A stretch of DNA of 64,000 bases from Clytia hemisphaerica (taxonomy: Eukaryota; Cnidaria; Hydrozoa; Leptothecata; Clytiidae): NCBI GenBank assembly GCA_902728285.1, contig CACVBU010000219.1:292814-356813 (forward strand), read 5' to 3'. The position numbers were made by a program, and so were the translations under genes. The notes below the pieces were generated by a model. That model was not told the origin of the DNA. It saw only the letters and a list, made by a program, of their open reading frames with translations, and made no database searches. Of the stretch, positions 37,201 through 48,633 are shown one piece after another (the first letter of the stretch is position 1; each line of letters starts with the position of its first letter).

Positions 37201-39430
37201 AAATCTACAAATTTCAATATTTTTTATCTAATAAAGAAATCACTCTGAAATTTTCACTATATGTTGACATTGGCAAAAGGAAAATTTTCCAAAAAAAGTT
37301 GACGTAATGACGTCATATTTTCATAATTAGGAGCGAATTTCGAAATAATCACTTTTAACAGTTTTGGTGCACTGCACAGCATCATAATTTGATAATTATT
37401 GAAAATCTGATTTCAGAGTATTGAAACAAAACTTGAATATCTTTTTTACATCAAGAGCTACAGCCATTTCAAAATATGTCAAATTTTTGCTATTTTTCAT
37501 AAATTGCTTATAAAAAACTACCACGCCACTGTCTAAAACGATCGAGACTTCTTTGTAGCTTCAATTTCTTCATTTGACTTTTAGGCTCTTTTTACTTTAC
37601 TCCTCAGGAAGTGGGGAAAATTTAGCATTTAAAAAGTCCAAAAATCCCTTCCAGGTTTCTGAATTTCAAGGGTTTCAAAGGTGTAAATATCATAGCTCAA
37701 AGGTCTTCAGAAAATCAAAATAATTTCAAAACGAGGCAAGTGATGTTCCTGACGTAATTTATGTAAAGGTGGCGCAACCTAACTGGAAAGCAACGTGAAT
37801 TTATCTCACGAAAAGTGTCTGGTAAGTGTTGAATAAAACCAATGCAATACCTTTATCCCCATCGTAGATGAGATTTGGGCAATTGATATCATTATGACAA
37901 TACGTTCTTTCTGGTTGTTCTTCAAAAGCAGCAACTTTTTCCTTCAGTTCTTTGATCTCTGCTTCGATTGCTTGTAGATTGATTCCTGTTAAAGATCTGA
38001 AAACAAATAAAACAGTGAAAGGAGAACAGACCTTTTCATTAATTACGCCACGAGCAACGCTTATCTCGTTTTTTTTAATATGAAAAATGAAGAAGAAAAA
38101 CGAGAAAAAGGATGAAAAAAAATGAAGATTTTGTCTACTGTTTTAAGAATAATGGCATCAAGCTATTTTGAAAATTTAAACCTTGCTGATTTCAAATATT
38201 TGTTCAGATTTTTCGTATCTTTCTTGGATAAAAAGTTACAGTCCTTTGAAGTAGGCCTAAAAAGGCCAAAATGACCAACTTCACAGTCGATAAGACACTT
38301 TTTGCCACTTTAATAATTCGGATGGAAATTGCTAAAAATTGCATGATGAATACGATAAATATTTACAAAAGCAGGAAGAGAAAAACAGACTTTCCAAAAT
38401 CACCAACACTACTAGTATTTAGTAAGATTAGAATGTCTGGGAGCTCTTTACTATCTCTGTCATCTTTTTAAGTTGCACATTTATTGTGTTGCTCAAATAA
38501 GTGTCAGTGATGGTTGTTACATCGAAATATTTGATTAGTAAAGTTAGAGGTCGAAGGGTTTGATTAGATGCTTGAATGGAATTTTTTTCAATGCCACTTT
38601 AAAAAGGTTTCATAGTGTGCTTGGTCAGAAAGAGGGAAAAATAAACATTTTTTTTGCTTATATCAGCATAATATAACAATAGGTAGACAATAGATGGTAG
38701 AAATATATGTCTGATATGAAACGGGGACACTTATGTAAAAATAAAACCTTTAAATATTTGAATTGGTATATTGTCTTTTTTGAACTTTTTGAATTAGAAG
38801 GATTCTAGAAAGTAAACACTTACGGTGAATTCGGAAATAAGTGAAAGCAATTGTCAGTGCTAACGCTGTTCACATCATCATTACCATTGATCTTCAGTAA
38901 ATTCATGTAACGGTCAATATCTGAAAATGCATCTCCTCTGTTAGATTCAAATAGTTTTTTACCAGAAACATTGGAATAATCTAACGAATGCAACCGTGCT
39001 ACTAGTTCAGCTGTTTTCTTTAAAAATAACTCTTCTGTCAAATCTATTGGTGTCAGCGTTCTTCCTTGTTGATATTGGTAACAAAAACCGTTCTCAAAGG
39101 TACAATATAAATTTGTAGCTAAACCATTCTTAGATAGTAACATAAAACTAACTAATTCTAATTCCCGGTCAATCATGAGTTCAGTTTTTGCACCATATAT
39201 ACGAAATAGTACAATTTCGTTTTGCTGGTCTTTTTTTATACGGAATCCATATAAATCATTTGTAGTTCCTTCACTGTAATTCAATTTTCCCTCTATTTTC
39301 CATCCATTTTTGATTTGATTTAACAATTGTTTAGAAAGGTCATCGAGACAATCGTCCTTTACAGTCACCTCATAATGAGGGATACCATTTATCCTCGTAT
39401 GTTCACTTTCTGTTAACATTTTGTTTAGCT
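34294..39430 (-). CDS. Choline/ethanolamine kinase family protein, likely ethanolamine kinase (downstream paralogue, 7 coding exons, 383 aa)
   Basis: Phosphorylates ethanolamine (possibly choline) with ATP, the first step of the CDP-ethanolamine route; cytosolic. Coding exons: 39,419-38,824 (ATG at 39,419), 37,996-37,851, 36,187-36,104, 35,509-35,417, 35,004-34,928, 34,596-34,523 and 34,375-34,294 (TGA). All joins are GT-AG and the sum is 1,152 nt, in frame. Visible motifs: nucleotide-loop EGTTN near residues 50-54, FRIYGAKTELMIDRE (72-86), Brenner-type CHNDINCPN (232-240) with the catalytic Asp, IDYEYSGVNYAAYDIAN (253-269) with the metal-binding Asp, then SHILWGVWALVQA and a final YAEIRLVEYF. 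Intron phases are 2-1-1-1-0-2. A 3' acceptor (TTTATTTCAG) lies 11 nt before the ATG, so a 5'-UTR intron or trans-spliced leader is implied. All key residues look intact. Ethanolamine over choline specificity is inference. Confidence 0.9.
35725..35990. repeat. Intronic low-complexity and direct repeats (CCCTGTCAGATAT)
   Basis: Poly-C/poly-A run at 35,734-35,755, followed by three spaced copies of 'CCTGTCAGATA' with 'TTTAGTAAATTTGGG' or 'TTGGTAAATTTGGGG' beside them. Lies in the intron 35,510-36,103 of the kinase gene. Non-coding. Confidence 0.45.
36347..36625 (+). repeat. Interspersed repeat (AGGGTCGAAA family) within a kinase intron
   Basis: Located in the intron between kinase exons 37,996-37,851 and 36,187-36,104. 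It shares GGGGTACTAGGGTTGC, GCTGACGGGGGGG and 'cttaccgggactaaaaagga' with 15,528-15,712 and, inverted, 8404-8597. The ends are C/G-rich. Confidence 0.5.
36940..37560. repeat. Intronic repeat-like stretch with TGACGTCA sites
   Basis: The text resembles the 22.4-23.1 kb element in style (GATGACGTCAGC, AATGACGTCATATTT, 'caaatttc', 'cataaaatc'). TGACGTCA occurs at 37,141-37,148 and 37,308-37,315. Ends not defined. Confidence 0.3.
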
Positions 39431-40364
39431 CTGAAATAAACAACAATAATTTTCATTTCAAAAATTATAACGGGTAATGATAACAAATATTGATGAGGAG
39501 GTCGGATTTTCCGTCAAGAGGGTCTGCCGTAAAAATCTCACTCCAAGCTAAAAATGTAAATCTACAAATTCGCCAAAGATTCATAGGAGGATTTACTTTC
39601 TAGCAAAAATGTCCTCAACTTTTGGAGGTGAGGGAAGCATTTTTTCTGGAATAAACCTGCTTCGAAGCAATTCAGTAATATAGAAACCCGAAAAACGAAA
39701 TGCTGTCTCAGTCCCTAATACGCTATTATGATAGTGATGTTTTTTATCGAAAATACATTTCTAAATACATTTCTATAATGCACTAATGTATAAACCCTAC
39801 AGTTAAAAAGGCTACATAAATTTCACTGGAAACACATACCAAGAATAAGAGGTGAATCGTCTATCTTTCCCAGGCAAGAAAAAGTAAACCCTTAGATTTG
39901 CAACGCTCGAAGACGGGTCGAATCTAGCGATATCTTTATTTTGAGTGGTACATTTTTTTTTCAAAATGCTGACGTTAAAATTTAAACGAACACTTCTAGC
40001 CCTGTCAGAATTTTTTATTTCATTGAATCTAACCCCGATGGAAACTCGTTTAAACCCAAATATCTGTTATAAAATACCTAGGTATATATTAAGTTATGAA
40101 CTATATAATCATTGTAAATTTAGTAGTTAAAATATCAAAAGTTGAATATTAGAAAGATGAACAGACTTTCAAAGAATCCCTCATTTATATGCACTCTAAA
40201 CCCTTTACTTACTTACTAAAAGCATTACAAAGTTACAAAATAATAATTATATCAGGTAAAAAGTAATAATTTAAAGATATTTCATATTTTATATGAAAGT
40301 AAATTAAAAGGATAAGTAAAATAAGGTCGTATGTCTTCTGTTAACCACAAACCCTTACCAAGTT

Positions 40365-40876
40365 TCAAACTTCTTTCATGGCCAGAAAATTGTCTTTATT
40401 TTTGAAATATTCATTCAGTCTAACGATAGCATACCTGCAAAATGATCAGAGGACAATTTTTAAATTAGTCTGTTTAAACTCTCTATATCATTGCAACAAT
40501 CAATGTCAATACTTTAATCGGATTAACTTTGGCGAGATTGAATTTTCGCCAATTTCGCGAAATTAAAACTCGCGAAAACGTATGAGATTCCTGACTCGCG
40601 AAATTAAATCCATCACAAGATTTTTAAAATCGCATTTTCGGCGGAGAAACCAATCCAAAGTCTCCATTTGTGGCAAAAATGGCTATTTTTCAACTGTTTT
40701 CAGGCTTACTCGTGAAATTAAATAGAAAGCTACAGAACTTACTCTAAATAATCAAAGTCGATTTCTGAATAATGTGCTTGTATTAAACCCCATACACCCC
40801 AGAAAAAGTTGGATGCCTGAAAAAAGAGAAGAAGTAATTCCAATAAAAGTAAAATAAAAAGGTTCTCCTTTTTATC

Positions 40877-40907
<31 letters not shown>

Positions 40908-43900
40908 TAGATAGATAGATAGAGAAGTCTCTGGCAGGCCCGGCGGAACCACCGTAAAAGAAGAGAGGCTAAAGGCTCAAAATGAGATAAAACTCGCTAG
41001 GAATTTGAGAAAAATATCTCATTTGCTCAGAGTTGGGGAGGCTGAAGTCTCTCCAGTCTCCCCGCTTCCGCCGGGTCTGTCTGGGTTTTATTTGTTTTCC
41101 ATTACTGTAAGTTCTTTATCCCTTCCTTCCTACGTTCAGGTATTTGAAATATCACACAGGATATATCGAGACAAAAATAAGCAGACAAATCGCAAACCAC
41201 ACATACAAAAAGTAAAATGTTTGTTTATAGACAAAACAAAGAGTATGGAAGGAAGCCAAAATTTAAAAGAAAAGACGTGAGCGGTATTTTTTTTTTTGAA
41301 TCACTTATAATGAAAAATTAGCCTAAAAATAAAACCTTCTCGTCTGGGATTTTCCTTCAAAGTAGCCAGAGAGAGGAACGCGTTTGAATAACTTATGTAA
41401 CCATTATGTCTGTGGAGAATAAGAAAACTTGCAAAAAAAACAGAAACTTTCATTGGATTTTAAAAAACTTAACAAATCTTTCCTTACCAGTGAAAACTTC
41501 TGAACAACAACATACATATTTTCAAGTTCATTCGCTCCTGTCTTTTCCTCTGAAATACCTTTTTGAAATAAAATAAACTTGATTACAGGTTTAGAGGTTG
41601 AGGTTTCGCGGAATTTAAATTCGCGAATGAGACAATTCTCAGCTTACATTATCACCTATTTTGCAATAAAAAGACCACTTTTAGAGGTGATTTTTTTAAA
41701 TCCTGAGAATATTTGAACAAAGACAATTTGTACAAAAACCACGAAATTAAATTCCGCGAAAATTTCTTCCCTTAAAAAGGTGTAATATAATGTCTGGGAA
41801 TGTAAAAACAGTGTCCCTTAGTACTAGCATAACGGAAAATAGAAAAATATAAACCAAATTATTATTATGTCAGAAAATGGTGTTGCACCTTCTTTAACAT
41901 AAACTCAAAGATACCTTTAAGTGTTTTCAATTCATCCAAATAGATTTGAAGCCATTTCAATTGTGTTTCTTTACTTGGATACAAGGTATAATCAACCGTT
42001 TCCACGCCTGAAAAAAAGTGGGTGAAAAACTGTTAATGGAAAAATGCTTCCACTAAAAAAGACTATAGGGATGTTGATAACTTGCCTTCTCATTTTATTA
42101 CAAGTACAACATAAAAGAAAATACCCTATTATATAATGGAGTCAAACTTTTTTGTACCATCGTATCACTTTTCGAAAATGAAGAAGTCAAGAACAAAGTC
42201 TTGAGAACCATCACGACATACAAAGGCCCTCATTCATCCTATCGAGCAACAGAAGACCTCACGATTATTGAACGATTGACAATCAAAGAATTTAGCAAGA
42301 GAGCACGCAAGCTCAATGCTCAAATGAAAGACATAACTATTCAATTTAAAGTCAGGGGAAGCTCCAGAACAAAATTACACCTAAAGAAAACTTAAACAAC
42401 AAGCGTTTGTAAAAAGATAGGCTCTTAGAGGCCCACGGCGCGCCTTGAACCTCAATCCTTTAATAAATAAATAAATGTAGACTAATATAATTCTCTATCT
42501 CTATCGAGGTGAATGTTTTTCCCACTTTCCAAATAAGTCGACTGTATAATATGTAATTCAACCAACCTGCCCATTCGTTGAAATGATTTCCAATATCATA
42601 TGCAGAACAATTGGGACAACCATACTCATGATCAATGAAGTAGATCTCGTCTATAAAGAAATAAAAGTTTTGATTTTATGCTATTTTCTTGTAGAAAAAA
42701 ATTTCAAAATTAGAATACATTTGGTATACTCTAGAGAAAATAAACAGGAAAAAATACAATAATGTTCAACTGTTTTTAATGTTTTTATATCTATTTATTT
42801 TACTTTTAGCCCTGAAGATAAAATTATCCGAAATATATTGTAAAAATAAAAACAAAATGAAAGTTGTTGGTTACACTTTTATGATAAATACAACATGTTA
42901 TGTGGGTTTCTAGAGGTCTCATAGAAAATGTGTGGATTCGGTAAGATTTTCTACATTGAAGGATACGTTTAAAGTAAAATTTGTGATTTTTACTTATGTT
43001 TGTACTAACGATGGCGTAGCCGAAAAGCTTTTAATATGAAATAAATTTTGATTTTTTATATAAGATGAACTAACCTTGGTATTCGTCGTGAATAAAATTG
43101 GCAATCAAGAGATCATTATGACTGAATGAGATATTTGGTTTGTTCTTCAGATTGCTGATTGCTTCTGATAGAGTTTCTACCTCTCCTCGTAAAGATTCCA
43201 ATGAGGGTACAGCTTCTTCATATCTTCAAAAGAAATTCAAAAAAATATTAAAATGGAAGAAAAGGATTAAAATACAATGGAGAACTCTTTTTAATATATA
43301 AAACAGTAGGCAACGACAATGTACTTGTTACCCTTAAAAGTTAAAAAAAGGCTGATTAATTTCAATTTAATTCACGCAAAGGCTTAAAATACTTAAAGTC
43401 CACACAAAAATTGGAATTTTTGATTCAAAATATTGGAGTTAATATAAAAGTCACAAGCAAAAAATTTAAATGTTCCTGAAATATCCAACAAATTCATTTT
43501 TCTACGTATAATTGCTATATCAAACCTTTTTTGCTTAGTTGCATCTTTGAATTCTTTAGGGATGAGATTAATGTAACGATGAAGTATGTCGAACAATTTG
43601 GATTCCATATTATGATTCTTCAAGAAATGATCTGAGAGCTTTATAGAATGTAACTGTGCCATCTTTTTTGCAATCAAGGTATAAATGGCAGGCTTTGGCA
43701 TATCTTCAACCTCGAGTACTCTTCCTTCAATGTATTTATAACAATAGCCATTATTGAATGTACAATAAAGTGGAGGTGCAATACCGTGTTGGGATAACTC
43801 TTGCATATTTATTAGTTCTTGTGCACGGTCAATAATCAATTCTGTTTTTGCACCATATATTCGTACAAGGACAATGTCAGAGCGCCCCAAAGCTGCACAT

Positions 43901-44138
43901 TGTGCAGAAACTTTGGTATTTGGATCATTGTTGACATAAAATCCTAATAACCTGTTTGTGATTCCACTGTCATAAACTTTTTTCTTCAAATCCGTAGAGT
44001 TCCATGACTTCTTTATATGTGATATCAACATAGATATTGTAGATTCTTCATTTTTATCATTAATTGTGACATCGAAATGTAATACACCAGGTACTCTGCT
44101 ATTGACACTAGCCATTATCAACCTTTAGGTGAGCTAAG
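40365..44138 (-). CDS. Choline/ethanolamine kinase family protein, likely ethanolamine kinase (upstream paralogue, 7 coding exons, 373 aa)
   Basis: Tandem paralogue of the gene at 34,294-39,430, same strand, about 0.9 kb upstream of it. Coding exons: 44,115-43,526 (ATG at 44,115), 43,223-43,075, 42,650-42,567, 42,007-41,915, 41,549-41,488, 40,816-40,743 and 40,434-40,365 (TGA). The sum is 1,122 nt, in frame. Motifs: SGITNRLLGFYV (50-61), VRIYGAKTELIIDR (84-97), SHNDLLIAN (231-239), IDHEYGCPNCSAYDIGNHF (252-270), ASNFFWGVWGLIQAHYSEI, and EYAIVRLNEYFKNK near the C-terminus. Intron positions and phases equal those of the neighbour. Compared with the neighbour it has SHND for CHND and IDHEY for IDYEY; catalytic Asp residues are kept. 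The first donor is GTTTGATA, a weaker site chosen because it alone continues the family alignment (KQKR/YEEAV). A splice acceptor (TTTTTATTTAG) lies 23 nt before the ATG. Confidence 0.9.
40508..40715. repeat. Intronic GCGAAATTAAA repeat
   Basis: In the last intron of the upstream kinase. TTGGCGAGATTGAATTTTCG, CGAAATTAAAACTCGCGAAA and CTCGCGAAATTAAATCC are the same motif set seen in the MITEs at 2.3 and 16.7 kb. A second, smaller instance is at about 41,605-41,770 in the preceding intron. Degraded, ends uncertain. Confidence 0.35.
40878..40921. repeat. (AGAC)n(AGAT)n microsatellite
   Basis: Seven AGAC-type units followed by four AGAT-type units, just inside the intron next to kinase exon 40,816-40,743. 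It abuts an inverted pair (CAGGCCCGGCGGAA near 40,934 and TTCCGCCGGGTCTG near 41,065), so it may mark the edge of a small element of about 160 bp. Confidence 0.7.
42144..42395 (+). pseudogene. Possible coding fragment lying antisense in a kinase intron
   Basis: A plus-strand frame open over about 80 codons reads through TIVSLFENEEVKNKVLRTIT and RLTIKEFSKRARKLN to KLHLKKT-stop. Composition is protein-like (balanced charged and hydrophobic residues, few low-complexity runs), unlike other open frames in the introns. No family recognised. It could be a remnant of a transposable-element protein or a retrocopied fragment. It lies inside the intron 42,008-42,566 on the opposite strand to the kinase. 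Confidence 0.25.
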
Positions 44139-44993
44139 CTAAATAAAAAGGAATAAAATAATTTTACCCAAACCTTGATTTTAATTTCTTCCATTCTACC
44201 ACTAACTCTTGGCAATTTTGACTTTTAGTAGTCTACACAATAACAGCTCCAGGCTTTTAGGTCTTACTCTTGGCCTATAAGCTCTGCTATAGGCGACCAC
44301 TAGTAACCCCAGGGGGAATTGCTTATTAATAGGTTTAAACATAATAAACAGCTTACACAAAAGATGTTTATCAATAGAGATTTCAAATAAAAGAATGTTT
44401 AAAACACAGCTGATTGGCTAAGGTTTCGAAACTCTCTATTGTTTCATTAAAATCTCAGTGCGCATTCAATTTATCTGGAGAATTTCAATATTCAAAAAAA
44501 GACAAGACAAAACAAGCTCATCACCCAAAGAGTAGGAGTTTTACGCTCGAAACAAAGGAAGATTTGACGTAGCCTAGACTTTTAGTTATATACGTTAGTC
44601 TATTTCCATATTCACACAGATTTACACAGTATATAAAAAGAATCAAAATTTCTTTAAAGCTTTTTTTATCAAGTTTATTTGAAGTTTAGTTTGAGAAATT
44701 TATTGCAGTTATTTTGAGATATTTCAAGGTTCTAATTAAATCTTTATCAAATTATCGACAAGTATGATCAATGCAAAAAAATATATAAACTTTGGTTTCA
44801 AGAATCTTATCTTATACATAGACCTTCTTCTAAAGATGATACCAAATTAACTCAAATATAGCTACAAAAAGCATTAATGATTATGCCTAATGATTTATAC
44901 TTTCAAGCTTGTTTTTTCTTGATTTTTTTATCAACTAAGGTTTTAACACAAAAGGCTGAAAGGGTAACTAATGTTAACAAATGTTGTAACAAA

Positions 44994-45216
44994 GTTGGTC
45001 TAATGTCGACATCTGTCTTCTAATTTCGACATCCTTCTTTATAGATAGGAATAATAGGAAGGTCGAAATCACTGATAGACTGAAGATTTTTCCTCTCATC
45101 GCGCTCGCTAGTCAAAGTCAATCAGCTATTCCGACCTTCCTCAGTTTAACTATTGTTCCTATCTCTAAAGAAGGGTGTCGAAACTAGAAGAAGGATGTCG
45201 ACATTAGACCAACTTA
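44994..45216. mobile_element. MITE with GTTGGTCTAATGTCGACAT ends
   Basis: Terminal inverted repeats of about 50 bp (GTTGGTCTAATGTCGACATC and GATGTCGACATTAGACCAAC, continuing inward through TTCGACATCCTTCTTTA and TAAAGAAGGGTGTCGAA). It sits between the divergent kinase and EGF/LamG genes. About 220 bp, non-coding. Confidence 0.65.
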
Positions 45217-45242
45217 CGGTAACTTCTTGCATTTTTACTGAT

Positions 45243-45465
45243 TGCCAATTTAGGGGGTGGGTGGGTCCCCCTTTTTCAGAAAAATCAGGATTTTCAAGTT
45301 CGTATTGATACCAATTTAGGGGGGGGGGAGGGTGGGTCCCCCTTTTTCAGAAAATCAGGATTTTCATGTTGGTATCGATACCAATTTAGTGGGGTGGGTC
45401 CCCCCTTTTTTAGAAAATTTGAGTTTTCAAGTTGGTATTGATACCAATTTAGGGGGTGGTGGTGT
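45243..45465 (+). repeat. About 55- to 80-bp G-rich tandem repeat
   Basis: Three to four direct copies of ACCAATTTAGGGGGTGG, GTGGGTCCCCCTTTTTCAGA, GATTTTCAAGTTGGTAT. Lengths vary through the G run (GGGGGGGGGGAGGG in one copy). The minus-strand open frame over it is only the repeat translated. Confidence 0.65.
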
Positions 45466-46020
45466 CTACTAATTTCAAATCTTGAAAAGTTAGGTTTTTT
45501 GGCCCTGGGTTGGTATCCTGGACCCTGACCCCCCCCCCTGCGTGCAAGCATCAAAATAAGGGTTAAAGTGCATCGCAATTTTTTGATAAGCATGATTTTG
45601 CATCCTAAAATGGATCAATTTTCATTTTTTAGCTTGTAAGTAATCCTAAAGCACTTCGCGAAATGCGAAATGCGATACGCTAATTCGATCCCTGACGTGT
45701 CAAATTGGGCCATTCCAGTTTTTATTCCTTACCCCCCAAGGGACGACATGGAATTTCCGTAGCAAATTGCTTTCAAGAAAGTCCGGGATTTCTGTAACAA
45801 ATTTACAAAATACCTATCAAAACAGTGGAATTCCGTTACTGTAACCTAAAAAAATCATGGAATCCCAATACTTTAATGCAAAATTAAGTAAAATTCATGG
45901 AATTCCGATACTTTCTCTGTAAAGTTTGCCTGGAATTCTGTGCCAAAATTTATTTCAAAAATTGATGTCATCCATAGCTGGGGTAATTTTTTTTTCTGGA
46001 ATGGCCCATTATCTTGTCCC

Positions 46021-46337
46021 AGGACCCTGGCGACGCACCGGACTGTCCGGTGTATTTGTCCGGTGGCAAAAAGTATCCTTTCGCTACACCGGACGCATAC
46101 AGGGAATTTTGAACGCCGAACATTTATGAAACAAAAAATTAAGAAACACCGGATGCACAGGACTGGTCATGTCCAGTGTTTTGATTGTCCGGTGGGAAAA
46201 ATATCTTTCTCCGACACCGGACATCCGACTTCCTTAAGTCTGGTGCAGAAATTGTCCGGTGGTAAAAAAAATTCTCATTTTACACCGGACTTTCGCGTGT
46301 CCGGTGTTCGTTAAGTTCGGTGCGTCGGCAGGGTCCT
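46021..46337. mobile_element. hAT-like MITE with 8-bp target duplication and ACCGGAC repeats
   Basis: The ends are inverted: AGGACCCTGGCGACGCACCG and CGGTGCGTCGGCAGGGTCCT. CTTGTCCC is present directly on both sides (46,013-46,020 and 46,338-46,345), a perfect 8-bp duplication. The interior contains at least seven ACCGGAC/GTCCGGT motifs in both orientations. 317 bp, no coding. The 8-bp duplication fits the hAT or P superfamily. Lies about 0.8 kb upstream of the EGF/LamG gene start. Confidence 0.7.
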
Positions 46338-47110
46338 CTTGTCCCTAGGTAACTGTCGTGGAGTAATTATAGTTATTCAATTAATACGCCTTCGCATTCT
46401 CCAAAACAACTATTTAAATGCAAGTGACCCCTCTCATAAATATTTCAAAAAAGAGAGAATAGGCTTGTCTTTTTTATGTAACTGCTTTTTGCAATACATA
46501 AATCTATATTATATTATATATTATGATTAAACAAGTTAGAGAAATAAACAACGGACAGTTTATAAAAATGTATTCACTTCTATTCAAATTCAGTACAATA
46601 CTGTTAAATTACTGTTACTGTCAAAATAGAAAAGCAAATTTCAAACTTACAATACAATACTTTAAAAAAGTGGAGTGGCTTCCTGCAAACGACCTGATGC
46701 TTGATTAGATGAGAAAACGAAACCAAAACAAACAACATCATTGTTTACATGTGCAATATTGGAATCTATAACAAGCGCTTTCTGACGAGAAGACATTGAA
46801 CTCTAAAAAAAGGTTAATTTTAGAGTTCAGTTGAAGAAATCCGAAGTGGAGTCCAACAAAGAACGGAGTTTCGAGATTGTGCCGATAGCGTGGTCACCTC
46901 TTTTGTTACAATGTTTTGATTTCTTGCACTCTAATCAGATTGCTTTGTTCGAAAAGTTTCATTTAGTGTGTTTGACCAAGAAATAGTTAACATTCCAGAA
47001 AAATTACAAAATGGTGGTGGGAGAGAAATATGAGCAATAACCACAATCAAACAGAAGAAAAAAGGCATTAGATTAGCTTTTCATTCGAAACAAAATGGCA
47101 ATTCCTCACG

Positions 47111-47168
47111 ATGAGACTTCTTCTTTATCAATCATCGAAACCGTTGTTTATGTTTATTCTTATTTTTG
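47111..47168 (+). CDS. Candidate first coding exon (signal peptide) of the Crumbs-like gene
   Basis: ATG at 47,111 opens MRLLLYQSSKPLFMFILIF and ends with one extra base before a GTAAGG donor at 47,169. The single leftover G joins in phase with the first laminin-G exon (55,251, acceptor TTTCTTTTTAG) to give ...LIFG-SFGLSSS. The basic start and hydrophobic PLFMFILIF core form a typical signal peptide, which the extracellular protein needs and which is missing from the 55-kb exon. Between the two lies an 8.1-kb intron. An out-of-frame ATG with a stronger context (AAACAAAATGG, 47,095) precedes it. The link is inferred from phase and signal character only, and an unrelated exon further upstream remains possible. 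Confidence 0.45.
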
Positions 47169-48191
47169 GTAAGGTACCCATTTTTAATTGAATTTTTTCT
47201 CCCTATACATTTTTACTTTTCTCTTCGAAAAAAATCAAAGTCACTTCTTAAAAAGTTTTTAAAAATTTGCTGCCTCTTTCTGCTGAAAAGGTAAAAACAA
47301 GAGGTGTATATTAGGAGTTTCAACAAAAGCTGGCTCGCCTAGTTGGCCAGATGATATGTCAATAGATTTTTTTTTAAAGAGGCAGCCATGTTGAATAATT
47401 GTTAGGGTGGGCAGGCCAAAATTTTCCCCTCAAATTTTGAAAACCAAACTAATTTTATTTGAAAGTCCTTACCTTTGTGAGAAAAATGAGGGGTCATTTG
47501 TTAAAATTGGTTAAGTAATTCCAAAGTTATTCCATTTTCAAACCACAAAAAAAACATCTTTTCAAGGAATCGTCTCCCTACCACGGGCAACCAAGAAATG
47601 ACCTTTGGAAAGCACCGAAAAACATTAAAGATGGCGGGTGAATTCTAGCCTTCCGCGTGGCGGGGCGTGAGGAGTTTTGCTGGCGCGGTCTGAAAATCAG
47701 CCCGATGACTGTCAAACTTTAGCTTATCGCTAATGAGCTGGAAATGATAGCTAAAAACAAATTTCACCACTAGAAAGCTGAAATCCTCAGCTTTCAGATG
47801 GTGTATGGTGCTTAAATGAAAAAATCCGCAATCTTGTTAAAAAATCGCAATTTCTTCTTGTTTTTCAAAATTCCAGACGGCCTGTAGATTTTCAAATAAA
47901 GCACTTTGTGATAGATTGTAGCCTAATCTTACCCTGGGTTTACTAAAAAAACCGCGATTGAAAAGATGAACCAGCTCAATAGCGACAGCCATTTGTTTCA
48001 ATGTGGGTCGAGAATTTTCCGGTGCCGTGTTCAGCGCTAAATTGCGTTTTCACCTTGACGTCGAAAAACATGAATATCTTTGGAAAGAAAATAGATACCT
48101 GGATGCAGTTTTTTTTACTTGTTTCCCTGATAATTCCTGATTGATTTAAAAAAAGAATGAACAGATTTCGATGATTTAAAGGTAAGTACTA

Positions 48192-48630
48192 ATGCATTGA
48201 AGTTCATTTTTGTAAATTCTTCCTCGTTCCGCGCAAAAAATCCCGACGAGTGCGCACCCTATAATTGTACTCCAGCATAAAAACAATGATACAGCCATGC
48301 ATAATTACTGTATCATACATATTTTAAAAATTATGCATGGCTGTATCATTGTTTTTATGCTGGAGTACATAATTATTCAACATGGCTGCCTCTTTAATAA
48401 AAGGTCTATCAAACGAATCGAACACCAAATCAATACACCGTTTAGTAGTGTCGACTGCGCACGCGTCCAAACAATTTTCCATTGTTTTGATTTTAGTGAT
48501 TGCGGGAAACTCCGGGGGAGAGCGTAAAAAAACAGTAGGTAAAAATTTGGTTTTCATAAGTAGGGTGCGCACTCGTCGGGATTTTTTGCGCGGAACGAGG
48601 AAGAATTTACAAAAATGAACTTCAATGCAT
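48192..48630. repeat. Inner palindrome A
   Basis: ATGCATTGAAGTTCATTTTT at the left is the inverse of the right end (…AAAAATGAACTTCAATGCAT), with the CGACGAGTGCGCACCCT block mirrored at 48,562-48,578. Within it, 48,271-48,366 is a near-perfect hairpin: CCAGCATAAAAACAATGATA and its inverse around a TATTTTAAAAATTATG centre. Confidence 0.7.
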
Positions 48631-48633
48631 ACA

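Noticed and set aside
43393..43525. Extension of kinase exon 1 to the end of its open frame
   Set aside because: The family alignment leaves this frame at KQKR; the donor at 43,525 joins in phase to the exon carrying SHNDLL.
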